Part shown: positions 41,744 to 48,950 of the stretch, piece after piece
Layout of the letters: each line of letters starts with the position of its first letter
Position numbering within the stretch: the first letter of the stretch is position 1
Origin: a virus
Reading direction: 5' to 3' (one strand)
Virus record (IMG/VR): IMGVR_UViG_3300045772_000033
Span: 1-64,000 of that record
DNA length: 64,000 bases
Notes under the pieces: generated by a model
The model's input: only the letters and a program-made list of their open reading frames with translations
What the model was told of the DNA's origin: nothing
The model's database searches: none
Program-made: the position numbers and the translations under genes

Positions 41744-43777
41744 ATGAGGAAGTTTCTGGTCACAATGGTTCTAATGCTGAGCGCAGTGCCGATGTTTGGG
41801 CAGTTGAGCTATGTGCCGCCGGCCAATGCAGCTTACTGCCTACACGCGGGGCACTGGATTCCTGTTGCCGCACAGGTTGGTACTCCGCTGAGTTTCGTGC
41901 CGCCTGCTGTCGGAATATATGGCGAGAATGGGACTTCGTGGTATGCGATGGCGTGTGATGCGAGCGGCAATCTGCTTCCCGGCGGAGCGGCTGGTGGCGA
42001 TCTGAGCGGCACGTATCCGAATCCGACAGTGGCCCAAGTCAACGGCGCAGCTATTCCGGTAAGCAAGACCGTCGTAGGCACAAACTCTAGTGGTCAAATT
42101 GTCGATGCTTCCAGTGCGACGCTGGCCAACAACACGACCGGCACGGCCACGAACGCCACGAACGTGGCGACCACGGCGAAGTCGGACAATACCAACTATT
42201 ATCTCGCGCTGCTTGGGTCCAATACCTCGACAAATCAGGGAGTGAACGTAGACTCCGCAGGTCTGGCATATTACAACCCGTCCGCCAGCACTTTTACCGC
42301 GCCGTACACGACAGCCCCAGCAGCATCATCGGCTACGGACTCGGCGTCTCTGGGACCAGAACTGACCACAAGTGGCACTTGCACCGGAACCGGGTGGACG
42401 GGGACGTATCCCAACTACATTGCACCTGGTACAACAGCGGCGCTGACCTGCACAGGATTCACGAGCGGAAGCTATTACCAGACAGTCACCGGAATTACGA
42501 ATAACGCAGGAGTCACTGCGGCGACCTACGTGAGCGGCATTTCAGCTACAGGATCAGGCACTTGTCTGCTGGCGTTTACAGGAGGCGGTGGGAGCGGAGC
42601 CACAGCCAGCATTGCAGTGACTTCTAACGTGCCGGGAGTAATTACCATAACCTCTCCGGGTACGGCGTTTACCAGCGCCCCAACAGCGGCCACGGTGAGC
42701 AATGGAACGCTAACCTGCACTGGCCCAGCGGTCTTGACTTCGACCATCGGAGGCGGCACGGTCACGGTTGCCATAGGAACCGCTCAGCCCGCAACGTCGG
42801 CTTCAACGGCTAGTTCCACACTAACCACCGGACCCAAAGCTAATGCCACATCGTTGACGTACACGCCTACGGCGGCTTTTGTGGGAACGATGAACATCAG
42901 CGCAAAGCTCATCTCGCCGATCACAACCTTTTCGTACACGGGAAAAGACTCGACTGGCGCGGTATCGACTACCGTGCTGTATCAAGGCTTAGCTTCTTTG
43001 CATAACATTTTTGAGGGTGGGGGCGGAACATACAACACGACCGGCATCTACAACTCCGCGCAGGGGAGCCAGGCCCTCTACTCCAACACGACCGGCAGCT
43101 ACAACTCCGCGCAGGGGTACAATGCCCTCTACTCCAACACGACCGGCATCTACAACTCCGCGCAGGGGAGCCAGGCCCTCTACTACAACACCACCGGCAG
43201 CGACAACTCCGCGCAGGGGTACACAGCCCTCTACTCTAATACCACCGGCTACTACAACTCCGCACAGGGGTATCAAGCCCTCTTCTCCAACACGACCGGC
43301 AGCTACAACTCCGCGCAGGGGTTGAATGCCCTCTACTACAACACGACCGGCATCTACAACTCCGCGCAGGGGTTCAACGCTGGTCGCTACATCAATGATG
43401 GTTCAACAGCCAACCAAACTTCCTCAAACAGCGTATATTTGGGCGCTAGTACAGAGGCCAAAGCCAACGGCGATACCAACGAGAACGTGATTGGCAATGG
43501 AGCAGTAGGCAATGGCAGCAACACAACTACACTTGGCAATAGCAGCGTGACAGCAACTTATCTGGCGGGGATTACTCTTCCTCTCGTGATTTACAGCCAC
43601 GCCGGAACGCAGTTGGCGGCTTGTGCAAGCGGGTTGCAAGGGGGAATGGCGGTTGTCAGTGATGCCACGGCACTAGTTCCAGGTACTGCATATTCTGTGA
43701 CAGCGGGGGCAGGAGCCGACACTGTGCGCGTGCAGTGCACGTTGGTAAGCGGAACCTACGCATGGCAGACGATGTAG
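41744..43777 (+). CDS. third fibre-like protein with Sec signal peptide and NTTG repeats
   Basis: 677 aa. Signal peptide MRKFLVTMVLMLSAVPMFGQ. It has a GDLSGTYPNPTVAQVNG motif near residue 85, common in trimeric fibres. The central part is Thr/Gly-rich and Ig-like. Residues about 430-550 are seven 17-aa repeats (consensus NTTGIYNSAQGSQALYS), which should form a repetitive beta-helix or trimeric stalk. A knob-like C-terminal domain (GITLPLVIYSHAGTQLAAC) follows. Likely a receptor-binding fibre or a secreted adhesin. Confidence 0.72.
   Translation: MRKFLVTMVLMLSAVPMFGQLSYVPPANAAYCLHAGHWIPVAAQVGTPLSFVPPAVGIYGENGTSWYAMACDASGNLLPGGAAGGDLSGTYPNPTVAQVNGAAIPVSKTVVGTNSSGQIVDASSATLANNTTGTATNATNVATTAKSDNTNYYLALLGSNTSTNQGVNVDSAGLAYYNPSASTFTAPYTTAPAASSATDSASLGPELTTSGTCTGTGWTGTYPNYIAPGTTAALTCTGFTSGSYYQTVTGITNNAGVTAATYVSGISATGSGTCLLAFTGGGGSGATASIAVTSNVPGVITITSPGTAFTSAPTAATVSNGTLTCTGPAVLTSTIGGGTVTVAIGTAQPATSASTASSTLTTGPKANATSLTYTPTAAFVGTMNISAKLISPITTFSYTGKDSTGAVSTTVLYQGLASLHNIFEGGGGTYNTTGIYNSAQGSQALYSNTTGSYNSAQGYNALYSNTTGIYNSAQGSQALYYNTTGSDNSAQGYTALYSNTTGYYNSAQGYQALFSNTTGSYNSAQGLNALYYNTTGIYNSAQGFNAGRYINDGSTANQTSSNSVYLGASTEAKANGDTNENVIGNGAVGNGSNTTTLGNSSVTATYLAGITLPLVIYSHAGTQLAACASGLQGGMAVVSDATALVPGTAYSVTAGAGADTVRVQCTLVSGTYAWQTM
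43034..43390 (+). repeat. seven tandem 51-bp coding repeats
   Basis: Seven in-frame copies of a 51-bp unit, each encoding NTTG-x-x-NSAQG-x-x-A-x-x-x (17 aa). Copies differ mainly at the two variable dipeptides. Copy number could vary by recombination, changing fibre length. Confidence 0.9.
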
Positions 43778-43824
43778 CCTCTTTAGATAGGCGCTACGGT
43801 TCCTAGCACGAAAGGATTGCGCTT

Positions 43825-43839
43825 GGAGCACGAACGCGG
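43825..43839 (+). repeat. 15-bp direct repeat flanking the third fibre gene (right copy)
   Basis: Exact copy of 41704-41718 (GGAGCACGAACGCGG), located between the fibre gene stop and the next gene. Confidence 0.55.
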
Positions 43840-43897
43840 AGCCGGCAGTAATAGCCGGGCGCACAGACGGCCAGAGGCACGGCCAGGAGATAAGCTG

Positions 43898-44320
43898 ATG
43901 GCCATATCCCCAGCGGAACGATTTGGCAGGTTGGAGGTTCGCATGGACGGTGTAGAGGCGGCGGTTCTAAACTTTCGCAACCTGGATAAAAACGTCAATG
44001 AGTTTATGACGGAATTCCGAACGCTCAAGAAAGCCGACGATGCGTTTCACAATAAGCGAGACGAAGAAATCAAGAACGCTGCTCAGGCGGCGGCGGCTCA
44101 AGTAAAAGCCGACCTTGAATCTCGCCACGAAGCGCGGGATGAGGCCGACAGGAGATTCAAGCGGTGGGTTTCCGTGGTGGGAGTTGTTATTTCGTTTCTT
44201 TTGTTGGTGATCGCCTACCGCGAATTTTCGAGGAAGATCGTTGCCGTGAATAAATCAGAGCCGACAGTCCAACCGCTCAACGCACCGCAAACATCTGAAG
44301 GGAGCAGACCATCATGGTAA
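43898..44320 (+). CDS. membrane-anchored coiled-coil protein (lysis accessory candidate)
   Basis: 140 aa from ATG 43898 with AGGAGA upstream. A long charged helix (KADDAFHNKRDEEIKNAAQA; ESRHEARDEADRRFKRW) precedes one transmembrane segment (VSVVGVVISFLLLVIAYREF) and a short polar tail. The layout recalls XhlA-type lysis accessory proteins or an inner-membrane spanin in reverse order. Assigned to the lysis region only by position. Confidence 0.5.
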   Translation: MAISPAERFGRLEVRMDGVEAAVLNFRNLDKNVNEFMTEFRTLKKADDAFHNKRDEEIKNAAQAAAAQVKADLESRHEARDEADRRFKRWVSVVGVVISFLLLVIAYREFSRKIVAVNKSEPTVQPLNAPQTSEGSRPSW

Positions 44321-44397
44321 TCACGCCGAAACCAGCCGAGCCGATTAAGCCGCCGCCGCCTGGACAACCGCCACCGCCACCGCCTGTGGATTGCTAG
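44314..44397 (+). CDS. 27-aa proline-rich ORF ending in Cys
   Basis: Overlaps the preceding stop (ATGGTAA) and follows GGGAGC. Product: MVITPKPAEPIKPPPPGQPP then PPPPVDC, over half proline. A terminal cysteine could allow disulfide linkage. It may only be a leader or overlapping spacer; coding status uncertain. Confidence 0.3.
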   Translation: MVITPKPAEPIKPPPPGQPPPPPPVDC

Positions 44398-44432
44398 TTG
44401 ACAGCGCGGCGTGTTTGGTACAGAATCGGTAC

Positions 44433-44606
44433 ATGGCGATTGTACAAATCCACTTCAATCTTCCAAGCGACCAAAAGGAACGTGCTGAGGCCGCCGCGAA
44501 GTATGCCGGGGTGACGCTGAGCGCATGGTGTCGCTTGGCACTCCGGGCAGCATCGGACAAGCAACTAGAGCAGGCACGGACCGCACAAAGAAAGGCAAAA
44601 GCATGA
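44433..44606 (+). CDS. ribbon-helix-helix-like protein
   Basis: 57 aa from ATG 44433. VQIHFNLPSDQKERAEAAAK, then GVTLSAWCRLALRAA, follows the strand-helix-helix layout of Arc/CopG-type DNA-binding proteins. It is followed by a second RHH-like gene with a four-base overlap, so the two may act together as a regulator. Confidence 0.6.
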   Translation: MAIVQIHFNLPSDQKERAEAAAKYAGVTLSAWCRLALRAASDKQLEQARTAQRKAKA

Positions 44607-44812
44607 GCAACGCGGGCAAGGAAATCCGAATCCGCAACATACCGCCAAATTGGAGGAAGCGCATCGCTTTAGCTGCGAAAGAAGCAGGTTTGAACGAAAA
44701 CACATTCTGCCTTTATGCGGCATTGGAACGGTGTGATCGGGACTTAGCAAAAAAGGCGCTCTTACAGGAATGGGGCACGGCATTGGCGGATGCACGAAAG
44801 GGGAGCAAATGA
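44603..44812 (+). CDS. second ribbon-helix-helix-like protein
   Basis: 69 aa, ATGA overlap with the previous gene. KEIRIRNIPPNWRKRIALAA and KEAGLNENTFCLYAALERC match an Arc-like strand followed by two helices. Its stop overlaps the next start. Probably a small DNA-binding regulator. Confidence 0.55.
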   Translation: MSNAGKEIRIRNIPPNWRKRIALAAKEAGLNENTFCLYAALERCDRDLAKKALLQEWGTALADARKGSK

Positions 44813-45054
44813 ACAGAATCATTCAACTCAGCGTTCAACTCTGGAAGTCGCTCCGCAGCAACCCGGTGTTTGTGACGGTGAGCAGCGCGGCAGTGGGCGC
44901 GATTGTCTCCGGCATGCAAGATGAGCTTGCCAGCGGGAAGATCGACTGGACCCGCGCGGGAATCAACAAGCTCACCGGCTACGCGCTCACGGCGGCGGTT
45001 GCTTCGATTGTCCATCTGTACCGGCCATCACCAGGAGCCAATCCCAACCCCTAA
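44809..45054 (+). CDS. holin candidate
   Basis: 81 aa, GGGAG upstream. Two hydrophobic stretches (PVFVTVSSAAVGAIVSGM and YALTAAVASIVHLY) flank a polar loop, with a positively charged N-terminal helix. Size and topology fit a two-segment phage holin. No endolysin was seen beside it, so the role is inferred from topology and from its place after the tail genes. Confidence 0.5.
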   Translation: MNRIIQLSVQLWKSLRSNPVFVTVSSAAVGAIVSGMQDELASGKIDWTRAGINKLTGYALTAAVASIVHLYRPSPGANPNP

Positions 45055-45161
45055 CGCAACAAAGCAAGTAGTCAAACCGCGAGTGGCTTTCCGCTTGTAC
45101 CTGAACGGCCTGCTGGCTGCAATGAAAACGCTGTAATCACCGATCTGAGGAGAAAATCGTC

Positions 45162-45689
45162 ATGTGCCAAAATGCAACGAAGACCGCAGCCACCCTGATG
45201 GCTGCCATCGAACCAACAATCAAGAGTTTGTTGACTTTGACCGGCCAGGCCAACACGCCCAACGGTATTGCAGCCATCAACGCCTACGATGATGCTCTGG
45301 TTGCTCTGCAAAACTGGCAGTCGGGAACCGCAGCGCAGAACGTGCTTGAACTCATCACCGCCTTCCAAACCGTTTACAACTCGCTGCCGATCCCTTCGGA
45401 ATATCTCGTGCTCGGCAACATCATCCTCGCCGGCATCGAAACCGTGATTGGCGTTGTCACGGCCAACTCGCCTGCTCCAGTGGCGCCCGCCGACGCTACA
45501 GCGTCCCCGGAGGAGCGACAAGCCATGCACCAGGCCGCAGTATCCGCAGACACCACAGCGAAGGTACAGTCGCTCGTGCCGGGCTTCAAGCGGAGCATTT
45601 GGCACACGCCCGCGCACCAGTACAACGAAGCCTGGAACAAGGCAGTTGTCGCTGGAGGATTCCCGGCCACGCTGCAAGTGGCGGTCTAA
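45162..45689 (+). CDS. hypothetical protein
   Basis: 175 aa, preceded by GAGGAG. Helical N-terminal half (LMAAIEPTIKSLLTLTGQAN, GTAAQNVLELITAFQTVYNS), a hydrophobic segment (YLVLGNIILAGIETVIGVV) and a Pro/Ala linker. The C-terminus is polar (WHTPAHQYNEAWNKAVVAGG). No family recognised; perhaps a membrane-associated late protein. Confidence 0.5.
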   Translation: MCQNATKTAATLMAAIEPTIKSLLTLTGQANTPNGIAAINAYDDALVALQNWQSGTAAQNVLELITAFQTVYNSLPIPSEYLVLGNIILAGIETVIGVVTANSPAPVAPADATASPEERQAMHQAAVSADTTAKVQSLVPGFKRSIWHTPAHQYNEAWNKAVVAGGFPATLQVAV

Positions 45690-45883
45690 CAGTTTGCGCT
45701 GGCGGCTCATAGGCTCGTGCGACGTGAGAGGCCCGGATTCGCATACTCCGGGCCAGCCAGCGCAAGTGACATACCCAGAGAGGGGCTTGGTAGCACAATG
45801 CGAAAAGCCCCACATAAGCAGAGTGAGGCAGCTCACTCAACCCAGCCGGAGGGGTATCCAAGCTCCGGCAAAGTTTGCGCAGC

Positions 45884-45922
45884 GGGGCGGTAGCTCAGTG
45901 GAAACGGGCCTCATCCCGTGAG
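45884..45922 (+). pseudogene. decayed tRNA-Met-like fragment
   Basis: GGGGCGGTAGCTCAGTGG followed by AACGGGCCTCATCCCGTGAG matches the 5' acceptor strand, D-arm start and CAT anticodon arm of a phage-type tRNA-Met. The 3' half of the D stem is missing and there is no T arm or 3' acceptor strand. It lies just before, and partly under, the GTG-start ORF at 45918. Confidence 0.5.
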
Positions 45923-46154
45923 TAATTCAGAGCATTGGGGCGGAAACCCAAAGGGCGCGGACTGGAATCTGCCGCCCGCTCCGTCGCACAAAACAATCAG
46001 ACGTGGTAAACTTGGCAATGGAGGCCGCGCAGCGGAATTGACTATGACAACTGATGAACTCGTAGCTTATTCAAAGATGTGTTTTTTCGTTGGACTTTTC
46101 ATGGCTGTTGTGACCCGCACCCAACTTTGCTTTCCGAGGCCGAATGGCAACTAG
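45918..46154 (+). CDS. small hypothetical protein with one hydrophobic segment
   Basis: 78 aa, GTG start. SNSEHWGGNPKGADWNLPPA is polar; MCFFVGLFMAVVTRTQLCF near the end is hydrophobic. The start lies in a tRNA-like remnant and no strong ribosome-binding site is seen. Possible but not secure; a shorter version from ATG 46044 is an alternative. Confidence 0.35.
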   Translation: MSNSEHWGGNPKGADWNLPPAPSHKTIRRGKLGNGGRAAELTMTTDELVAYSKMCFFVGLFMAVVTRTQLCFPRPNGN

Positions 46155-46190
46155 CGCCCTACTCCCGGATGGACTTGAGAAGGAGGCATT

Positions 46191-46379
46191 ATGGCCGCAC
46201 CGATTATGAAGTATTTCGCGTTCTCGCACCTGCCAGAGAGGTTGCAAGAAGTCAGCAAACCCATCGGCGAACTCGCCACAGCCCTCGATGCGACACTTCC
46301 CGATGGCCCTGAGAAGTCGGCAGGACTCCGCAAACTGCTTGAAGCGAAGGATTGCTTCGTCCGCGCAAAACTCGACTGA
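46191..46379 (+). CDS. Acb2-like small protein (anti-CBASS cyclic-oligonucleotide sponge candidate)
   Basis: 62 aa, preceded by GAAGGAGG. MKYFAFSHLPERLQEVSKPI then LPDGPEKSAGLRKLLEAKDC matches the helical-hairpin pattern of Acb2 / T4 Vs.4-type proteins: an aromatic-rich start with H-x-P, then E-K-S-x-x-L-x-K-L-x-E-A. Characterised Acb2 proteins form hexamers that bind and hold cyclic di- and trinucleotides, blocking CBASS immunity. Widely spread close homologues in phages are mostly unnamed. Length and motif order fit, binding is untested. It is the last + strand gene before the strand switch. Confidence 0.65.
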   Translation: MAAPIMKYFAFSHLPERLQEVSKPIGELATALDATLPDGPEKSAGLRKLLEAKDCFVRAKLD

Positions 46380-46462
46380 AATGTAGTTTGCGCGGCGAGC
46401 ACAACTCATACGCAGGTACGCCTTGAGGGGATAGAATTCGTACTCCTATCTTGGCCCGCGCA

Positions 46463-46807
46463 TCAACCGGCAGCGCCTTCGCAAGAGGGCGCATCATTGC
46501 CGCCCGCCTGCGCGCCCGTGGGCGCGTCCACGGCCTGAGCGCCTTCGATAGCAGGAAGGGGCTGTTCTGTGTCAAGAATGAGGTATTTAGTCGATTGCTC
46601 CATCCACTTACCGACTATGGAATGTACGCAGACCTGTCCACATAGATGCTTCATGTCCGGCTGGTCATGGTAGCCAGGACTCTGCGGAACATCCCACGGG
46701 GCCAGCATCAGGCACCCATTGGGCATAGACCACGCGAGAAACCAGTGGTTCGCATCTTTGCGCGTGGCTCCGCATACATCACACACGTAGGTAGGCTTCA
46801 CGCTCAC
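46463..46807 (-). CDS. small zinc-ribbon protein
   Basis: 114 aa. YVCDVCGATRKDANHW supplies C-x2-C and HLCGQVCVHSIVGKWM a second pair. Between them lies a hydrophobic FLAWSMPNGCLMLAPWD. It is the last gene of the - strand operon and faces the + strand genes. Function unknown. Confidence 0.55.
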   Translation of the reverse strand: MSVKPTYVCDVCGATRKDANHWFLAWSMPNGCLMLAPWDVPQSPGYHDQPDMKHLCGQVCVHSIVGKWMEQSTKYLILDTEQPLPAIEGAQAVDAPTGAQAGGNDAPSCEGAAG

Positions 46808-47034
46808 AGCTTCGGCCCTCCCTTCGCTGCCGCCGGCTCGTGCGGATTTGGTGTGTGGGCTGACTCAAACGCGCAGTTTGCACAAATGAAGGCATACTTC
46901 ACGCCATCGATCAGCACTACATGGCAGGTGCAGTGCGGGCCGGTCCACAGCGGCAACGGCTTGCAGCCTTCGCTTGTGCCGTCGCTCAGACCGCCCTCGT
47001 GGTAGCCGGATGCTTGAAACGGTATGCGGCTCAT
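46804..47034 (-). CDS. small Cys-rich hypothetical protein
   Basis: 76 aa. GPHCTCHVVLIDGVKYAFIC then ANCAFE gives two C-x-C / C-x2-C pairs around a beta hairpin, a likely zinc site. The stop overlaps the next ATG (ATGA). Confidence 0.55.
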   Translation of the reverse strand: MSRIPFQASGYHEGGLSDGTSEGCKPLPLWTGPHCTCHVVLIDGVKYAFICANCAFESAHTPNPHEPAAAKGGPKL

Positions 47035-47059
47035 CGTAGTATCTCCAGAACATCGTTGG

Positions 47060-47203
47060 TTACAACAAAAACGCCAGGGTTGCCATCATCAGCAGCCCCA
47101 CGATGCAGGCGGCATCACGCAACTGGTCTGCCCGCCGCAAGTTGTCAATGAGCAGCGGCAGAGATTCGTCTAGTTCGACATTCAGAGCCTCATAGGGACA
47201 CAT
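47060..47203 (-). CDS. 47-aa protein with C-terminal membrane segment
   Basis: Polar N-terminus (MCPYEALNVELDESLPLLID) and hydrophobic C-terminus (AACIVGLLMMATLAFLL). GAGG lies about 10 bases upstream on the - strand, in the end of the preceding gene. A longer Leu-rich ORF in this frame (to 47470) is only the other frame of the Ala-rich repeat gene. Confidence 0.45.
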   Translation of the reverse strand: MCPYEALNVELDESLPLLIDNLRRADQLRDAACIVGLLMMATLAFLL

Positions 47204-47207
47204 TGGG

Positions 47208-47762
47208 TCAAACCTCGTCAATTTCGATGTACTTTCTGCAAATGTCTGCACTGAAAAGCAATGACGCGGCCCTAGCAGCAGCAGCGGCAGCCCTGGCAGC
47301 AGCGTAGTCGGCAGCGTCGGCAGCGTAGGCAGCAGCGCGGGCAGCGTCGGCAGCAGCGTCGGCAGCGTAGGCGGCAGCGTCGTCGGCGTCGTCGGTAGCG
47401 TAGGCAGCGTAGGCAGCAGCGTAGGAAGCAGCGTCGGCAGCAGCGTTGGCAGCAGCGCGGACCTCTTCAATAGTTGCGTCGTCTTTCAGCCAGCGGCGCA
47501 CCACTGCGATAGTTTGGGTAGGAAGTGGATCGGTGGTAAATGCAAGAGCGGGTTCCACCGCGTCACAGGCAATAGCGACAATGGTTTTCAGCGGAACGTC
47601 ACCATACCTAGCTGCAAGCCACAGCATCCAATCTCCGCGATGGCAGGTCTTCCACACCTCAGCAAGAGATTTACCTTTGGCCCACTCTCGTGCCTGGTTA
47701 CACGCATCCAATCTGCCTGATGCCAGCAATGATTCAAAATCTTCTGCATTAAGATTCTTCAT
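47208..47762 (-). CDS. Ala-rich Imm5-like protein, copy 2
   Basis: 184 aa. The N-terminal 90 residues (CNQAREWAKGKSLAEVWKTC, HRGDWMLWLAARYGDVPLKT) match the Imm5-like phage family annotated as putative immunity proteins. The C-terminal half is built of A-A-x-A repeats with Y, D and R (AAAYAADAAADAARAA), closed by LLFSADICRKYIEID. The same design is typical of the family. It is a tandem paralogue of the next gene upstream, with an identical ribosome-binding leader. Role in phage unknown. Confidence 0.6.
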   Translation of the reverse strand: MKNLNAEDFESLLASGRLDACNQAREWAKGKSLAEVWKTCHRGDWMLWLAARYGDVPLKTIVAIACDAVEPALAFTTDPLPTQTIAVVRRWLKDDATIEEVRAAANAAADAASYAAAYAAYATDDADDAAAYAADAAADAARAAAYAADAADYAAARAAAAAARAASLLFSADICRKYIEIDEV

Positions 47763-48415
47763 TGTTCCTCCCTCTCGTTGTCAATGTCAATTTCGATGTA
47801 CTTTCTGCAAATGTCCGCACTGAAAAGCAATGACGCGGCCCTAGCAGCAGCGTCGGCAGCAGCGTAGGCGGCAGCGTCGGCAGCAGCGTCGGCAGCAGCG
47901 TCGGCAGCCCTAGCAGCAGCCTCAGCAGCGTAGGAAGCAGCGTCGTCGGCAGCGTCGGCAGCCCTAGCAGCGTCGGCAGCCCTAGCAGCAGCGTCAGCAG
48001 CCCTAGCAGCAGCGTAGGCAGCAGCGTCGGAAGCAGCGTAGGCAGCAGCCCTAGCAGCAGCGTAGGCAGCAGCGTAGGAAGCAGCGTTGGCAGCAGCGTA
48101 GGAAGCAGCGCGGACCTCTTCCAGAGTCGCCGCGCCTTTCAACCATCTGCGCACTACAGCAATCGTTGCTGCCGGACGCGGATCGGTCGTGAATGCAAGT
48201 GCCGGTTCCGCACAATCACAAGCAATCGCCACAATGGTTTTCAGCGGAACGTCACCATACCTAGCTGCAAGCCACAGCATCCAATCTCCGCGATGACACG
48301 TCTTCCACACCTCATCGAGAGATTTACCTTCAGCCCACGCTCGTGCCTGGTTACACGCATCCAATCTGTCTGATGCCAGCAATGATTCAAAATCTTCTGC
48401 ATTAAGATTCTTCAT
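47759..48415 (-). CDS. Ala-rich Imm5-like protein, copy 1
   Basis: 218 aa, about 90 % identical to copy 2 in the first 90 residues (CNQARAWAEGKSLDEVWKTC, HRGDWMLWLAARYGDVPLKT) with a longer Ala repeat. Its last residues NEREEQ are encoded by the ribosome-binding leader that also precedes copy 1 itself, evidence that the duplication took the leader along and the upstream copy reads into it. Leader GAGGGAGGAACA precedes the ATG. Confidence 0.6.
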   Translation of the reverse strand: MKNLNAEDFESLLASDRLDACNQARAWAEGKSLDEVWKTCHRGDWMLWLAARYGDVPLKTIVAIACDCAEPALAFTTDPRPAATIAVVRRWLKGAATLEEVRAASYAAANAASYAAAYAAARAAAYAASDAAAYAAARAADAAARAADAARAADAADDAASYAAEAAARAADAAADAAADAAAYAAADAAARAASLLFSADICRKYIEIDIDNEREEQ

Positions 48416-48433
48416 TGTTCCTCCCTCTCGTTG

Positions 48434-48655
48434 TCAATCATTGAAGTCGATGGGCGTATTAGCTGCCCGTTGCGCGGCCAGGTTCTCGCGTCTGAGCGCC
48501 TCGGCCTCGATCTCCTTGTTTTGTGCATCTTCGAGTGCGTCCTTGATGATGCGCCAGCCGATCCAAATTAGGAATAGGCAGAGCGCATAGACGACAGCGC
48601 CCAGGAGGTAAACGGGCCAGTCGGCGATGATGGCGTCTGTCAGGCGGTCAATCAT
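48434..48655 (-). CDS. small single-span membrane protein
   Basis: 73 aa. One transmembrane segment (VYLLGAVVYALCLFLIWIGW) followed by a charged helix (DALEDAQNKEIEAEALRREN). Resembles small phage membrane proteins of unknown role. Start overlaps the preceding stop. Confidence 0.55.
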   Translation of the reverse strand: MIDRLTDAIIADWPVYLLGAVVYALCLFLIWIGWRIIKDALEDAQNKEIEAEALRRENLAAQRAANTPIDFND

Positions 48656-48950
48656 GGCTGCTCCCGTCCGGCGCGGGCGGGTTGATGTGGCGAAAGTGCG
48701 TCCAGCCGTCGCGTACTAAGTCTTCATAGGGCGAGATACCACCAGCATCGCAGACAACGAAGAAAGACGGGTCGTCAAACCAAGAGCCGAGTTCATCGCC
48801 CATTTTAGGCAAGTTCTCCGGCGTTATCAGCGCCCACGCCGCAGCCTTAGACACTTCCGCAACGTGGTCGCCATAGAGTACCATTTCGCCATCGTCAGAT
48901 TTGTGCGGCACGTCCGCATCATTCCGATCAATCCAGTATCGCTGAATCAT
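48648..48950 (-). CDS. hypothetical protein
   Basis: 100 aa from ATG 48950, which overlaps the upstream stop (ATGA). RYWIDRNDADVPHKSDDGEM and GDELGSWFDDPSFFVVCDAG show a small alpha/beta domain rich in aromatic and acidic residues. No family. Confidence 0.5.
   Translation of the reverse strand: MIQRYWIDRNDADVPHKSDDGEMVLYGDHVAEVSKAAAWALITPENLPKMGDELGSWFDDPSFFVVCDAGGISPYEDLVRDGWTHFRHINPPAPDGSSHD

Noticed and set aside
43034-43390. CRISPR-like array
   Set aside because: The 51-bp repeats are contiguous, coding and in frame, with no spacers; they encode the fibre repeat.
47060-47470. Leu/Pro-rich 136-codon ORF on the - strand
   Set aside because: Most of it is another reading of the Ala-codon repeats of the gene at 47208; only the last 47 codons have gene features.
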